Shown here: in pieces, positions 26,298 through 37,406 of the stretch
Position numbering within the stretch: position 1 is the stretch's first letter
Layout of the letters: every line of letters begins with the position of its first letter
Assembly: GCF_016625195.1 (NCBI RefSeq)
Contig: NZ_JACVUP010000005.1
Span: 62,001-126,000, forward strand
Origin: Erwinia sp. S63
GTDB lineage: Bacteria > Pseudomonadota > Gammaproteobacteria > Enterobacterales > Enterobacteriaceae
Direction of reading: 5' to 3'
DNA length: 64,000 nt
Notes under the pieces: generated by a model
What the model was told of the DNA's origin: nothing
Database searches by the model: none
What the model saw: only the letters and a program-made list of their open reading frames with translations
Made by a program: the position numbers and the translations under genes

Positions 26298-26813
26298 TCA
26301 ATGCCGCTTACGCCACTCGCTCATCGACACCAGATTGCTCACCTCGCCAGCCTCCCCTTCCAGCTCGATCCCCTGCTGCGTAAACCGCGCATTATACTGC
26401 TCCCGCAATGCATGCAGTTCCGCACTCTCCGGTTCCAGCTGCCGCAGAAATCCCAGCGCTAACAACAGCTGCTGACGCGAAATCACCCCCGAAAACCCAG
26501 CCTTAGTCAGAATCCCGTGCCAGCGCACTGCGTTCTCGTCGCTGCCATCGACAATCAACACCTGCCAGATCAGCATCACTGCTGCGCCGTTAGCCAAATG
26601 GGTTTCGTTATCACCCGCGATGTAATCGGTGAACTCTTTGGCCGCGTCCTTACCCATCAGCGACAGCATCGATTCGATGTGAACTGGCGGCAGTTGCAGC
26701 CGTTTACTTAGCCCTTGCGCAGCATGGCGCGAACCGGCCGTCAGTAGTTGAAACCCTACAACAAACACCACCGCCAGCGTGGCGAGTATTAACCAAATCA
26801 TCACGGCATCCAC
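26298..26813 (-). CDS. YicN-like inner-membrane protein (DUF1198)
   Basis: 171 residues with one N-terminal membrane segment (MIWLILATLAVVFVVGF) and a cytosolic helical domain. Strong resemblance to E. coli YicN: the start MIW-LATLAVVFVVGF, MGK-A-EF, LIWQ-IVDGS and LALGFLR-EPE are shared. Function unknown. A GTG at 26813 is chosen because AGGA lies seven bases upstream; ATG 26801 matches the E. coli start but lacks a site. First backbone gene right of the tRNA; in E. coli yicN lies elsewhere, so its place here is lineage-specific. Confidence 0.8.
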   Translation of the reverse strand: MDAVMIWLILATLAVVFVVGFQLLTAGSRHAAQGLSKRLQLPPVHIESMLSLMGKDAAKEFTDYIAGDNETHLANGAAVMLIWQVLIVDGSDENAVRWHGILTKAGFSGVISRQQLLLALGFLRQLEPESAELHALREQYNARFTQQGIELEGEAGEVSNLVSMSEWRKRH

Positions 26814-26977
26814 ATAATTTCCTGAGGGACATAATACGCGCTAAGGCGGCCTCACGTCACTGCGGAAAGTCGTGAAACGCACGGGTGAAATGAATCTCTA
26901 CCTGACAGCCGGACGCGCTTCTGACAGAATAGGCGCCAATCCCCGATTTAACTCTCTACAGATGGATTTCCTCTCTG

Positions 26978-27844
26978 ATGGCAGCAAAAATTATTGACGG
27001 TAAAACGATTGCGCAGCAGGTGCGCCTTGAGGTTGCCGAAAAAGTACAGCAGCGTCTGGCAGCCGGTAAACGTGCACCAGGTTTGGCAGTGGTGCTGGTG
27101 GGTGAGAACCCCGCTTCGCAGATCTATGTCGCCAGCAAACGTCGCGCCTGTGATGAAGTGGGCTTTATCTCCCGCTCTTACGATCTGCCTGCGACCACCA
27201 GCGAAGCCGAACTGCTGGAACTGATCGATACGCTGAACAATGACAGCGAAATCGACGGTATTCTGGTTCAGCTGCCGCTGCCAGCCGGCATCGATAATGT
27301 CAAAGTGCTGGAACGTATCGTGCCGGACAAAGATGTCGATGGCTTCCATCCTTACAACATCGGTCGTCTGTGCCAGCGTGCGCCAAAGCTGCGTCCTTGT
27401 ACGCCACGCGGCATCGTCACGCTGCTGGAGCGCTACAATATCGATACCTACGGCCTGAACGCCGTGGTGGTTGGCGCATCCAATATCGTCGGTCGTCCGA
27501 TGAGCATGGAGCTGCTGCTGGCGGGCTGCACCACCACCGTCACGCACCGTTTCACCAAAGATCTGCGTCATCACGTTGAGCATGCCGATCTGCTGGTGGT
27601 GGCGGTCGGTAAACCGGGCTTTATTCCGGGTGACTGGATCAAGCCAGGCGCGGTAGTGATTGATGTTGGCATCAATCGTCTGGAGAGCGGTAAAGTAGTG
27701 GGCGATGTGGATTTTGCGAGCGCGTCTGAGCGTGCGTCTTATATCACCCCGGTTCCCGGTGGCGTCGGTCCAATGACCGTCGCGACCCTGATTCAAAATA
27801 CATTAGTCGCGTGCGAAGAGTATCACGACGTGGAGGAGGCATAA
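26978..27844 (+). CDS. folD: Methylenetetrahydrofolate dehydrogenase/cyclohydrolase FolD
   Basis: 288 residues, full length. Bifunctional cytosolic enzyme making 10-formyl-THF from 5,10-methylene-THF through NADP-dependent dehydrogenation and hydrolysis. Visible family motifs: the catalytic Tyr-Lys region ([17 protein letters not shown], about residues 47-63), QLPLP near 100, PCTPRGI, the dinucleotide fold [11 protein letters not shown] near 165 and [11 protein letters not shown] near the end. ATG at 26978. Coupled to ybcJ by TAATG. folD next to argU is the E. coli arrangement. Confidence 0.97.
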   Translation: MAAKIIDGKTIAQQVRLEVAEKVQQRLAAGKRAPGLAVVLVGENPASQIYVASKRRACDEVGFISRSYDLPATTSEAELLELIDTLNNDSEIDGILVQLPLPAGIDNVKVLERIVPDKDVDGFHPYNIGRLCQRAPKLRPCTPRGIVTLLERYNIDTYGLNAVVVGASNIVGRPMSMELLLAGCTTTVTHRFTKDLRHHVEHADLLVVAVGKPGFIPGDWIKPGAVVIDVGINRLESGKVVGDVDFASASERASYITPVPGGVGPMTVATLIQNTLVACEEYHDVEEA

Positions 27845-28056
27845 TGGCCAGTTTTTCTTTGGGCGAACATGCTCACGTTGATTTGTGTGACCTGCTGAAA
27901 CTTGAAGGTTGGGTGCAGAGCGGTGCGCAGGCAAAAGTCGCCATCGCGGATGGCGAAGTGCGTGTTGATGGCGCAATCGAAACGCGTAAGCGCTGCAAGA
28001 TTGTGGCAGGCCAGAAAGTTGAGTTCGCCGGTTATAAAATTACCGTTGTAGCTTAA
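27844..28056 (+). CDS. ybcJ: YbcJ, S4-like RNA-binding protein
   Basis: 70 residues, same length as E. coli YbcJ and very close to it (LCDLLKLEGW, SGAQAK-AI, VDGA-ETRKRCKIVAGQ). The fold is S4-like and RNA binding is predicted; the target is unknown. ATG 27844 shares its A with the folD stop, so the two are translated together. Followed directly by a terminator. Confidence 0.95.
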   Translation: MASFSLGEHAHVDLCDLLKLEGWVQSGAQAKVAIADGEVRVDGAIETRKRCKIVAGQKVEFAGYKITVVA

Positions 28057-28075
28057 GCATTCAGGCAATGAAAAA

Positions 28076-28101
28076 GGGGCGAACTGTGGTTCGCCCCTTT
28101 T
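28076..28101. terminator. Bidirectional rho-independent terminator, ybcJ/cysS
   Basis: Perfect 9-bp stem GGGGCGAAC / GTTCGCCCC with loop TGTG, flanked by A5 on the left and T4 on the right, between the convergent genes ybcJ and cysS. Confidence 0.9.
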
Positions 28102-28117
28102 GCTATTCTGCGGCCTG

Positions 28118-28197
28118 GAAAATGAGATACGCATGAATGCGTACCCTACAATCTGCGGCCGGAAATTTGGGTGCCGATCAAAGCGCACCCGACGCTA
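28118..28197. repeat. Possible interspersed palindromic element
   Basis: Non-coding stretch between the terminator and cysS with a short palindrome (ACGCATGAATGCGT, 28128-28141) next to GTAGGG/CCCTAC-type sequence and a G/C-rich tail (GTGCCGATCAAAGCGCACC). The make-up resembles short dispersed repeats of Erwiniaceae intergenic regions, but no second copy was found in this window. Confidence 0.35.
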
Positions 28198-29583
28198 TTA
28201 CTTACGACGCCAGCTCGAACCCTGCGGACCATCTTCGACAATCACGCCCAGCTCATTCAGCTTGTCACGCGCCACATCCGCCTGTGCCCAATCTTTTGCG
28301 GCACGCGCATCAGAACGCGCTTTGACCCAATGCTCGATTTCCGCCACTTCATCATCATTGACCTGCGCACTGCTCTGCAGGAACTGCTCTGGATCCTGTT
28401 GCAGGATGCCGAGCACGTTCGCCAGCTGACGCAGTTTCGCGGCCAGGGCATCAGAGGCGGCTTTGTCTTCGGTTTTCAGGCGGTTAACTTCACGCGCCAT
28501 GTCGAAGAACACTGAATAGGCTTCCGGCGTGTTGAAGTCGTCATCCATTGCGGTGCGGAAGCGCGCTTCAAACTCTTCGCCGCCTGCTGGCGTAGCGCTG
28601 GCATCGGTGTGACGCAGCGCGGTATAGAGACGCTCCAGCGCCGCACGTGCCTGATTGAGGTTATCTTCGCCGTAGTTAAGCTGGCTGCGATAGTGGCCCG
28701 ACATCAGGAAATAACGCACGGTTTCCGCATCGTAATGCGCCAGTACATCACGCACGGTGAAGAAATTGCCGAGTGATTTCGACATCTTCTCGCGGTCGAC
28801 CATCACCATGCCGGAGTGCATCCAGTAGTTGACGTAATCGCCGTCGTGCGCACAGGTTGACTGCGCCACTTCATTTTCATGGTGCGGGAACATCAGATCC
28901 GATCCACCGCCGTGGATATCGAAGTGGTTGCCGAGCTGTTTGCAGTTCATCGCAGAACATTCAATGTGCCAGCCTGGACGACCATTGCCCCATGGCGAAT
29001 TCCACGCGGGCTCGTTGGGTTTGGACATTTTCCACAACACGAAGTCCATCGGGTTGCGTTTGATCTCGGTGATTTCAACGCGCGCGCCCGCCTGCAGCTG
29101 AGTCAGGTCCTGACGCGACAGCACGCCGTAGCCTTTGTCACTCAGCACATCGAACATCACGTCGCCGTTATCGGCCACATAAGCGTGTTTACGTTCGATT
29201 AAACGCTCGACCAGTTCGATGATTTCAGGGATATGGCGCGTGGCACGCGGCTCCAAATCCGGCGGCAAGATACCCAGCGCGTCAAAATCTTTGTGCATTT
29301 CAGCGATCATACGGTTGGTCAGCGTTTCGATGCTCTCACCGTTCTCGTTGGCACGTTTGATGATCTTGTCTTCAATATCGGTAATGTTACGCACATATTT
29401 GAGCTGATAGCCCACATAGCGCAGATAACGTGACACCACATCAAATGCAACGAAGGTACGCCCATGGCCGATATGACAAAGGTCATAAACCGTAATTCCA
29501 CAGACGTACATGCCGATCTGACCAGCGTGGATCGGTTTGAATTCCTCTTTCTGACGGCTCAGGGTGTTATAGATCTTCAGCAT
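28198..29583 (-). CDS. cysS: Cysteinyl-tRNA synthetase
   Basis: 461 residues, as in E. coli. Class Ia synthetase charging tRNA-Cys in the cytosol. The HIGH signature appears as HIGH in CHIGHGRTF (~residues 37-40), KMSKS in [10 protein letters not shown] (~270), and the zinc-binding Cys/His set is present (CG near residue 28; [16 protein letters not shown]). Convergent with ybcJ and divergent from ppiB, as in E. coli. Start ATG 29583. Confidence 0.98.
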   Translation of the reverse strand: MLKIYNTLSRQKEEFKPIHAGQIGMYVCGITVYDLCHIGHGRTFVAFDVVSRYLRYVGYQLKYVRNITDIEDKIIKRANENGESIETLTNRMIAEMHKDFDALGILPPDLEPRATRHIPEIIELVERLIERKHAYVADNGDVMFDVLSDKGYGVLSRQDLTQLQAGARVEITEIKRNPMDFVLWKMSKPNEPAWNSPWGNGRPGWHIECSAMNCKQLGNHFDIHGGGSDLMFPHHENEVAQSTCAHDGDYVNYWMHSGMVMVDREKMSKSLGNFFTVRDVLAHYDAETVRYFLMSGHYRSQLNYGEDNLNQARAALERLYTALRHTDASATPAGGEEFEARFRTAMDDDFNTPEAYSVFFDMAREVNRLKTEDKAASDALAAKLRQLANVLGILQQDPEQFLQSSAQVNDDEVAEIEHWVKARSDARAAKDWAQADVARDKLNELGVIVEDGPQGSSWRRK

Positions 29584-29801
29584 TGAACGATTCCGTTATT
29601 AACGTTTGCGGGATACGCCTTTCCAGCGTAGCTGGGTATTGTGCCGTATTTTTCTCAGTTGTGCATCGCTCGCTTACCTTCTGTGGCTGCCTTACTGACG
29701 AGCCATCGGAATTTGTGATATAAGAGGCGTCTACAAAAATGCCCCGCCGCTTAGCAGGCGCGGCAGTTGATACTGACGACACCCGTAACAGGACGAATAT
29801 A

Positions 29802-30295
<494 letters not shown>

Positions 30296-30296
<1 letters not shown>

Positions 30297-31012
30297 TGTC
30301 GCGCACGCTGTTTATCGCAGATTTGCATCTGTGCACAGAAGAACCGGCAATTACTGCCGGTTTTCTGCATTTTTTGCAGGGTGAAGCGCGCGATTGTGAT
30401 GCGCTTTACATCCTCGGCGATCTGTTTGAAGCCTGGATTGGCGATGATGATCCCAATCCGCTGCATCACGAAATCGCCGCGGCACTGCAAGCCCTGCCGA
30501 TCCCCAAATTCTTTATCCATGGCAATCGAGACTTCCTGCTCGGTAAACGCTTTGCGCGTGCAAGCGGCATGACGTTGCTGCCTGAAGAGCAAGTGCTCAG
30601 CCTGTACGGCCATCGCGTACTGATTATGCATGGCGATACCTTGTGCACTGACGACGAAGGCTACCTACGCTTCCGCGCCAAAGTGCATCAGCGCTGGCTA
30701 CAGCGCCTGTTCCTCGCCCTGCCGTTGCGCATTCGCATGCGCATCGCCGCACGTATGCGCGCCGACAGCAAGCAAGCCAACCAGCACAAGTCGATGAGCA
30801 TCATGGATGTCAATCAGCAAGCCGTGATCGATACGATGACGCGCCAGCAGGTGCGGATGCTGATTCACGGGCATACCCACCGTCCGGCGGTACATGAGCT
30901 GGTTGTGCAAGGTGAAAGCGCCCAGCGCGTGGTGCTCGGCGCCTGGCATGAAAACGGCTCGATGATTCAGGTCGATGCCGATGGCGTGCAGCTGATCGAA
31001 TTTCCGTTTTAA
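30296..31012 (+). CDS. lpxH: UDP-2,3-diacylglucosamine hydrolase
   Basis: 238 residues. Mn-dependent metallophosphoesterase that cleaves the pyrophosphate of UDP-2,3-diacylglucosamine to lipid X in lipid A synthesis, at the cytosolic face of the inner membrane. Metal motifs in order: DLHL (residues 8-11), [11 protein letters not shown] (~40-50), GNRDF (~79-83), MHGDTLC (~114-120) and HGHTHRP (~195-201). Coupled to ppiB, the same order as in E. coli. Confidence 0.97.
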
Positions 31013-31111
31013 AATCTATTCCTAATAGTCGGGCGCGCCAGTGCTCGGCACTTAGCGGGATGAAGATTCATCGTCTGCCCACCTTCACGCACCATTGCCC
31101 GTTTTCCGGCT

Positions 31112-31127
31112 ACGCAACCGTTTTCCT
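31112..31127 (+). promoter_or_regulatory. PurR operator upstream of purEK
   Basis: ACGCAACCGTTTTCCT matches the PurR consensus ANGCAANCGNTTNCNT at every fixed position. It lies 86 bases before the purE ATG, where E. coli purEK is also PurR-controlled, so hypoxanthine/guanine repression is expected. Confidence 0.85.
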
Positions 31128-31212
31128 TGCTCTCTTCTCATGCTATTCTCTGTGCCCTTCTTTACCTGCCCGCCCGGCCAGGTTCGTTTGACTATTCACA
31201 GGAGTTGACCGC

Positions 31213-31722
31213 ATGTCATCCAACGCCACCCCGGCTCGTATCGCCATCGTCATGGGTTCTAAAAGTGACTGGGCTACCATGCAGTTCGCCGAGGAAATTC
31301 TTAACAGCCTGGATGTTCCGTTCCACGTTGAAGTGGTCTCTGCTCACCGTACGCCAGACAAACTGTTCAGCTTTGCCGAAACTGCCGCAGATAACGGTTT
31401 CCACGTGATCATCGCGGGTGCTGGCGGTGCTGCGCATCTGCCGGGCATGATTGCGGCCAAAACGCTGGTGCCGGTGCTGGGCGTGCCAGTACAAAGCGCC
31501 GCGCTGAGCGGTGTGGATAGCCTCTACTCCATCGTGCAGATGCCGCGCGGCATTCCTGTCGGCACATTGGCGATCGGTAAAGCCGGTGCGGCTAACGCTG
31601 CGCTGCTGGCGGCACAGATTCTGGCGGTGCATGACAAAGACCTGGCGGCGCGTCTCGCGACCTGGCGTCAAACCCAGACTGATGAAGTGCTGAACAACCC
31701 AGATCCGCGGGTGGATGCATGA
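31213..31722 (+). CDS. purE: N5-carboxyaminoimidazole ribonucleotide mutase
   Basis: 169 residues. Moves the carboxyl group of N5-CAIR to C4, giving CAIR in purine synthesis. Class I PurE motifs: VMGSKSDW near residue 14, SAHRTPD near 45, [12 protein letters not shown] near 72, [14 protein letters not shown] and [27 protein letters not shown] before the ATG. The stop overlaps the purK ATG (ATGA). Preceded by a PurR box. Confidence 0.98.
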   Translation: MSSNATPARIAIVMGSKSDWATMQFAEEILNSLDVPFHVEVVSAHRTPDKLFSFAETAADNGFHVIIAGAGGAAHLPGMIAAKTLVPVLGVPVQSAALSGVDSLYSIVQMPRGIPVGTLAIGKAGAANAALLAAQILAVHDKDLAARLATWRQTQTDEVLNNPDPRVDA

Positions 31723-32783
31723 AACCGGTTTGCGTACTCGGCAACGGTCAGTTAGGCCGTATGCTGCGCCAGGCGGGTGAACCGCTGGGCATCGCGGTGT
31801 ATCCGGTGGGTCTGGATGCCGAACCTTCTGCCCTGCCGATCGCCGAAAGCGTGATCACCGCAGAGATTGAGCGCTGGCCGGAAACCGCGTTAACGCGCGA
31901 GCTGGCGTTGCATCCGGCATTTGTGAACCGCGATATCTTCCCGCGTCTCGCCGATCGCCTGACGCAGAAACAGCTGCTCGATCAGCTGAACCTGGCAACG
32001 GCGCCATGGCAGCTACTGGCAGATAAAGCTGAGTGGCCGCAGGTGTTTAGCTCGCTCGGCGAACTGGCGATTGTGAAACGTCGCACCGGCGGTTATGACG
32101 GTCGTGGTCAGTGGCGTTTGCGCGCCAACGAGACCGATTCTTTGCCGGATGAGTGCTACGGCGAGTGCATCGTTGAGCAGGGCATCAACTTCAGCGGTGA
32201 AGTGTCGCTGGTCGGTGCGCGCGGTCATGATGGCACCACGGTGTTCTATCCGCTGACCCACAACCTGCATCAGGACGGTATTCTGCGCACCAGCGTGGCG
32301 TTTCCGCAGGCCGATGCCGCGCAACAGCAGCAGGCGGAAGCGATGCTCAGCGCGATCATGCATGAGCTGAAATACGTTGGTGTGATGGCGATGGAGTGTT
32401 TCATCACGCCTGAAGGTCTGCTAATCAACGAACTGGCGCCGCGTGTGCACAACAGCGGTCACTGGACGCAAAACGGCGCGTCGATCAGCCAGTTTGAGCT
32501 GCATCTGCGTGCGGTGCTGGGTTTGGCACTGCCGAAACCGGTGGTGTTTGCGCCGTCGGTGATGGTGAACCTGATTGGCACCGACGCGAATGTCGACTGG
32601 CTGCAACAACCGCTGGTGCATCTGCACTGGTATGACAAAGAAGTGCGTCCGGGCCGTAAGGTTGGGCACTTGAATCTCACTGACAGCGATCAGGCACGCC
32701 TTGCGGCGGCGCTGAACGCGCTGGTGCCGCTGCTGCCGGAAGAGTACGCCAGCGGAATTGCCTGGGCCGTTGAGAAGCTGTAA
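31719..32783 (+). CDS. purK: N5-carboxyaminoimidazole ribonucleotide synthase
   Basis: 354 residues, ATP-grasp enzyme converting AIR, bicarbonate and ATP to N5-CAIR, the step before PurE. N-terminal Rossmann-like start [13 protein letters not shown]-grasp segments [14 protein letters not shown] (~residues 113-126), GEVSLV, and the metal-binding END-like stretch [15 protein letters not shown] (~residues 234-248). Translationally coupled to purE; followed by a terminator. Confidence 0.98.
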   Translation: MKPVCVLGNGQLGRMLRQAGEPLGIAVYPVGLDAEPSALPIAESVITAEIERWPETALTRELALHPAFVNRDIFPRLADRLTQKQLLDQLNLATAPWQLLADKAEWPQVFSSLGELAIVKRRTGGYDGRGQWRLRANETDSLPDECYGECIVEQGINFSGEVSLVGARGHDGTTVFYPLTHNLHQDGILRTSVAFPQADAAQQQQAEAMLSAIMHELKYVGVMAMECFITPEGLLINELAPRVHNSGHWTQNGASISQFELHLRAVLGLALPKPVVFAPSVMVNLIGTDANVDWLQQPLVHLHWYDKEVRPGRKVGHLNLTDSDQARLAAALNALVPLLPEEYASGIAWAVEKL

Positions 32784-32787
32784 ATGA

Positions 32788-32810
32788 AAAAGGCCGCGCA
32801 AGCGGCCTTT
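32788..32810. terminator. Terminator between purK and ybbP
   Basis: Stem GGCCGC (32792-32797) / GCGGCC (32802-32807) with loop GCAA, extended by A-T pairs on both sides (AAAA before, TTT after), so it can work for both convergent genes. Confidence 0.88.
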
Positions 32811-32827
32811 GATTTTTGTGCAGAAGA

Positions 32828-35245
32828 TTAAGCCGCTTCAAACCGCCTGAACAACGCCTTCCCTTTCAGCAATCGCACGCCAAGCCAGCCGCCGCACACT
32901 GACAACAGCAGCGCACCGCAAATCGGTAATGCAATCCACAATGTCCAGTCCGGCTCCCACGGGAAATCGAAGATCTTACGCTGTAATCCCCACAGCGCCG
33001 CTTCTGCGCCCAGTGCCGCCGCGATCCCTGACACTACGCCGAGCAAGGCAAACTCGCACCACAGCGTGCCGCGCAACAGGCGTTTACTGGCACCCAGCGT
33101 GCGATACACCACCAGCTCTTGCCTGCGCTGTCGCATGCCGACCTGAATCTGTGCCAGCAGCAGTAACACACCACAGATCGTCACCAGCACCACCATGATC
33201 TCCAGCGCCTGACTGACCTGCGCCAGCACCAGACCGATCTGCTTCAGCATGCTGCCGACATCCAGCAAACTCAGCGTCGGGAAGGCGCGATTGAGCTGGG
33301 CCAGCAGCGTCGGATTGCTGTCCATGCGGAAACTGGTGAGCTAGGTTTGCGGCTGTTGATCCAGCGCGCCCGGCGGGAAGATAAAGAAGAAGTTCGGCCG
33401 CAGGCTCTCCCAATCCACTTTGCGCAGGCTGGTGACTTTGGCGCTGAACTGTTGCGTATCACCGCTAAAGGTGAGCGTATCGCCGATCTTCAGACCAAGG
33501 CGATCCGCCAGCTCCACTTCCATCGACACTTCACCGGCTTTTGGCGGCCAGGTTCCGGCCAGCAGCGGATTGTGATCCGGTCGCTCCGATTGCCAGGTAA
33601 GATTCAGCTCGCGGTTCAGCGCGTTATCCATCTTCGGATCGGCTTCTTTGCCGTTCAACTCCGTCAGACGCGCACGCACAATCGGGTAGTAGGATTCCGG
33701 TTTAACGTGATGCTGATTGAGGAACTCGCGCACCTGCGGCACCTGTTCCTGCGTCATGTTGAGCAGGAAGTAGTTCGGCGCATCCGGCGGCAACTGCTGC
33801 TGCCAGCGATCCAGCAGATCGCCGCGCATCACCAGCAGTAACGCCAGCAGCATAAAGGAGAGCGAAAACGCCGCCAGCTGGCTCAGCGTCATTACCGGCT
33901 GTCGCAGCAGACGGTTGATTGCCAGACGCATCGCCAGATTGCGCACCAGCAGCTTACGCAGCAGCAACAGCGTGCCCCAGCCGAGCAGTGACAACAGCAG
34001 CGCCAGCATCACCACGCCCGCCAACAGCGCCCACAGCATTTTGCTGCCGCCCATCAATAAAGCCAGCAGGCCAACCACCACCAGCGCCATCGCGGGCAGA
34101 TAAATGCGCAGCGGCCAGACATTCGCCACCGCATCGCGCCGGAGCACGCGCAGCGGCTGAGTCGCCATCAGCAGGCGATACGGACGCAATCCCACCAGCA
34201 GCGAAATGACAAACATCGCGCCAATCGCCCACAGCCACGGCCAGAAACTGGCAGCAGGCAAGGCGGCGGGCAGCACTGGTTTGAGCATCGCCAGCAGGAT
34301 GACCTCAATCCCCTGCCCCAGCACGCTGCCTGCGACAGCAGCCAGCAGCAGCACCGCCAGCCACTGGCCGATGATCAGCCGCTGCAAGGCGTTGCGCGTC
34401 GCTCCCAAGGTTTTCAACACCGCCACCAGATCGTAGCGGCTGCGGCAGTAATGGCTCATCGCTACCGCCACGGCGGCAATCGCCAGCATCAGAGTTAACA
34501 GTGCTGATAACAGGAGGAATTGCTGCGCACGCTGCATCGAGCGACCCAGCGCATCTTCGGAGTTCTCGACGCTGATCCAGCGCTCCCCGGCTTTTAGCTG
34601 CGGCTGGATCCAGCTGTCATAACGCGCCAGCGGAGCCGGATCGCCGGAGAACTTGTAGCGCCAGCTGAGTCGACTGCCGGGTTGGATGGCACCGGTCTTA
34701 TCGACATCCGCGAGGTTCATCAGCAGGCGCGGCGCCGTCTGGAACGGATTAAAGCCACCATCCGGCTCCTGAATCACTTCACCGGCAATGCGCAGCGTGG
34801 TGTCACCGACATCGACGTTGTCGCCAACTTTCAGATTCAGCAGCGCCAGCAAGCGCGGCGCGGCCAGCACTGTACCCGCCTGCGGTTTTAATCCCGGCGG
34901 ATCGGTCTGCAAGGTACCGAACATCGGATAGGCATCGTCCACCGCTTTCACATCCGCCAGCTGCGGCGTTTGATCGGCGAAGGTCATGGTCATAAAACTG
35001 AGCTGACGACTGACCGAGAGCCCTTCATCACGCGCTTTGTTCAGCCAGGCTTCCGGCGCGGGCGCGCTGCTGCGCAGAGTACGATCGCCCGCCATAAAAT
35101 CACGGCTCTGCTGGCTCAATCCTTTTTCCATGCGATCGCTGATCGAGCCCAGCGCCAGCACGCAGGCCACTGCCAGCGTCAGCGCCAGCCAGACAATCAG
35201 CAGCGAGGGCGAGCGCCATTCACGCCAGAACCAGCGCCAAATCAT
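32828..35245 (-). pseudogene. ybbP: ABC permease YbbP with in-frame amber codon
   Basis: YbbP is the large FtsX-like permease (~804 residues in E. coli) partnered with the ATPase YbbA. The frame starts at ATG 35245 (overlaps the ybbA stop) and follows E. coli YbbP to FFFIFPPGALDQQPQT, then meets TAG at 33341-33343 and continues in frame with LTSFRMDSNPTLLAQLNRAFPTLSLLD. E. coli has Trp (QSWLTSF) at that place, so a TGG-to-TAG change is the simple reading. The fragment before the stop lacks the C-terminal FtsX domain and its last membrane segments. Without suppression the transporter should be inactive. Confidence 0.88.
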
Positions 35246-35928
35246 GTCTCCTCCCACAGCTTGCCATCGCGCAGACGCAGCCGACGATCGCAGCGCGCCG
35301 CCAGTTGCTCATCGTGCGTCACCAGAATCAGCGTGGTGGCGAAATCGCGGTTGAGGGAGAAAAGTAAGTCGGCGATGCGATCGCCGGTTTTGCGATCCAG
35401 GTTGCCGGTCGGTTCATCGGCGAACAGCAAACCGGGACGGCCGCTAAACGCGCGAGCCAGCGCCACACGCTGTTGTTCCCCGCCCGAAAGCTGCGCGGGC
35501 AGATGATGCAGACGATCTTTTAGGCCAAGTTGCGTTAAGAGATCCACCGCCTGGGCGCGGCTATCGCGATCGCTGTCACCGCGCAGCAAGGCAGGCAGCT
35601 GTACGTTTTCCAGCGCGTTAAGCGTCGGCACCAGCATAAAGGACTGGAACACAAAGCCCACTTCCCGCGCGCGCAACGCGGCACGTTGCTCTTCGTTCAT
35701 ATGATGCAGCGGCTGGCCGAGAAGATTGACCTCGCCGCTGCTGCCATCGTCCAGCCCGGCCAGAATGCCCAGTAATGTGGATTTGCCGGAACCCGATTCG
35801 CCAATCAGCGCAATGGTCTCAGCTGGTTTGACAACCAGCTCAACTCCGGTAAGGATGGTCAGCTGATGCTCTCCCTGACCGACGGACTTAGTAAGATGAT
35901 GAACTGCAACAATGTTTTCCGCTGGCAT
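35242..35928 (-). CDS. ybbA: ABC transporter ATP-binding protein YbbA
   Basis: 228 residues, LolD/MacB-type ATPase. Walker A GESGSGKS (~residues 38-45), Q-loop FVFQSFML, signature LSGGEQQRVALARAF, Walker B LLFADEPTGNLD and the switch His in LVTHD are intact. It should energise YbbP, whose gene overlaps its stop; that gene carries a nonsense codon. The first 33 bases overlap the start of divergent tesA, as in E. coli. The transported substrate is not established. Confidence 0.95.
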   Translation of the reverse strand: MPAENIVAVHHLTKSVGQGEHQLTILTGVELVVKPAETIALIGESGSGKSTLLGILAGLDDGSSGEVNLLGQPLHHMNEEQRAALRAREVGFVFQSFMLVPTLNALENVQLPALLRGDSDRDSRAQAVDLLTQLGLKDRLHHLPAQLSGGEQQRVALARAFSGRPGLLFADEPTGNLDRKTGDRIADLLFSLNRDFATTLILVTHDEQLAARCDRRLRLRDGKLWEET

Positions 35929-36522
35929 TATCCCTTCCTGTTGTTATTGCTTCTGCTGGTGTCCCGCATCGCCGCCGCCGATACCTTGCTGGTACTGGGC
36001 GACAGCCTGAGCGCCGGGTATCGCATGTCCGCCACTGCGGCATGGCCCAGCCTGCTCAATAAAACCTGGCAACAGCAGCCCCAGATTATTAACGCTAGCA
36101 TCAGCGGAGATACCGCCGGACAAGGGCTGGCGCGTTTGCCTGGCCTATTAAAACAGCATCAACCCCGTTGGGTGTTAATCGAATTGGGCGGTAACGATGG
36201 CCTGCGCGGCTTCCCTCCTGCCAATATCGCGCAGGATCTGAGTAAAGTGATCGACGAAGTCAAAGCGGCTAAAGCGCAGCCGCTGCTGATGCAAATTCGT
36301 TTACCCGCTAATTATGGACGTCGTTATACCGAAGCGTTTAGCGCGATCTATCCGCAGCTGGCACAACAGTACAACATCCCTCTGGTGCCCTTCTTTATGG
36401 AGCAGGTCTATCTGAAGCCGGAATGGATGCAGCAGGACGGTATTCACCCCAATCCGGATGCGCAGCCGTTTATTGCCAATCTGATGGCCAACGAACTGGC
36501 TCCGCTAGTAAAGCAGAATTAA
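35896..36522 (+). CDS. tesA: Multifunctional acyl-CoA thioesterase I/protease I/lysophospholipase
   Basis: 208 residues from ATG 35896 (the MMN start of E. coli TesA). Signal peptide with hydrophobic core FLLLLLLLVSR and cleavage after AAA, so it is periplasmic. GDSL/SGNH hydrolase: Ser in LGDSLSAGY (block I), Gly in the SGD block, Asn in GGNDG and Asp-x-x-His in DGIHPN. Divergent from ybbA with overlapping 5' ends, so the tesA promoter lies inside ybbA and vice versa. Confidence 0.96.
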   Translation: MMNCNNVFRWHYPFLLLLLLLVSRIAAADTLLVLGDSLSAGYRMSATAAWPSLLNKTWQQQPQIINASISGDTAGQGLARLPGLLKQHQPRWVLIELGGNDGLRGFPPANIAQDLSKVIDEVKAAKAQPLLMQIRLPANYGRRYTEAFSAIYPQLAQQYNIPLVPFFMEQVYLKPEWMQQDGIHPNPDAQPFIANLMANELAPLVKQN

Positions 36523-36553
36523 AGCAGGCGTGTGATTTTTAACAGGTAAAGAA

Positions 36554-37327
36554 ATGCAAAAAACAATCGTAATCACTGGCTGCTCCAGCGGCATCGGCTT
36601 AGCGGCCGCCAACGATTTACAGTCTCGCGGCTATCGCGTGATTGCCGCCTGCCGTCGCGCGGATGATGTGGCGCGCATGGAGGCGCTGGGCTTTATTGGT
36701 GTGCTGCTCGATCTTGATGATGAAGCCAGCGTGGATGCCGCCGCCGACCATATTCTGGAATTGTGCGAGCATCGCTTGCATGGCCTGTTCAACAACGGCG
36801 GCTTTGGTCAGTATGGCCCGTTGAGCAGCGTCTCGCGCGCGCAATTGGAAAAGCAGTTCTCCACCAACCTCTTTGGTACGCACCAACTGACGATGCGCCT
36901 GCTGCCTGCCCTGCAAGCCAGCGGCAATGGGCGTATTATCAATACCAGCTCGGTGCTGGGGTTGATCTCCACACCCGGACGCGGTGCCTATGCCGCCAGC
37001 AAATGGGCGCTGGAAGCCTGGAGCGATGCGCTGCGCATGGAAGTGCGCGCTTCCGGCGTGCGTGTAAGTTTGATCGAGCCAGGCCCGATTGCCACGCGCT
37101 TCACCGATAATGTGCATCAGGGCGAGCAGGACAAACCGGTGCGTAATCCGGGCATTGCCGCACGCTTTACCCTGCCGCCGGAGGCCATTTTGCCCAAGCT
37201 GCGTCACGCGCTGGAAAGCAAACATCCGCGCCTGCGCTATCCGGTGACGCTGGTCGCATGGGTGATGAGCCTGCTGAAACGCCTGTTACCGGGCTGGATG
37301 CTGGATCGCATCTTGCGCAGCAACTGA
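36554..37327 (+). CDS. ybbO: Short-chain dehydrogenase YbbO
   Basis: 257 residues. Classical SDR: NAD(P)-binding TGCSSGIG (~residues 8-15), NNGGFG, catalytic Ser in INTSSVLG and Tyr-x3-Lys in YAASKWALE (~residues 150-158). The C-terminal ~35 residues are hydrophobic and basic ([16 protein letters not shown]), as in E. coli YbbO, which is reported as an NADP-dependent aldehyde/retinal-type reductase. Follows tesA by 31 bases. Confidence 0.93.
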   Translation: MQKTIVITGCSSGIGLAAANDLQSRGYRVIAACRRADDVARMEALGFIGVLLDLDDEASVDAAADHILELCEHRLHGLFNNGGFGQYGPLSSVSRAQLEKQFSTNLFGTHQLTMRLLPALQASGNGRIINTSSVLGLISTPGRGAYAASKWALEAWSDALRMEVRASGVRVSLIEPGPIATRFTDNVHQGEQDKPVRNPGIAARFTLPPEAILPKLRHALESKHPRLRYPVTLVAWVMSLLKRLLPGWMLDRILRSN

Positions 37328-37406
37328 TCGACAAGCTAGATTTGAACTTGAAGCGGGGCAGCTTGCCCCCATATTCTCAACACACTTTCTGCAAAGAGAC
37401 GTATTC

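Noticed and set aside
26948..27796. 282-residue ORF antisense to folD
   Set aside because: Shadow of folD: GC-rich codon pattern gives long open antisense frames; its residue composition (His/Gln/Arg-rich) is typical of antisense reading.
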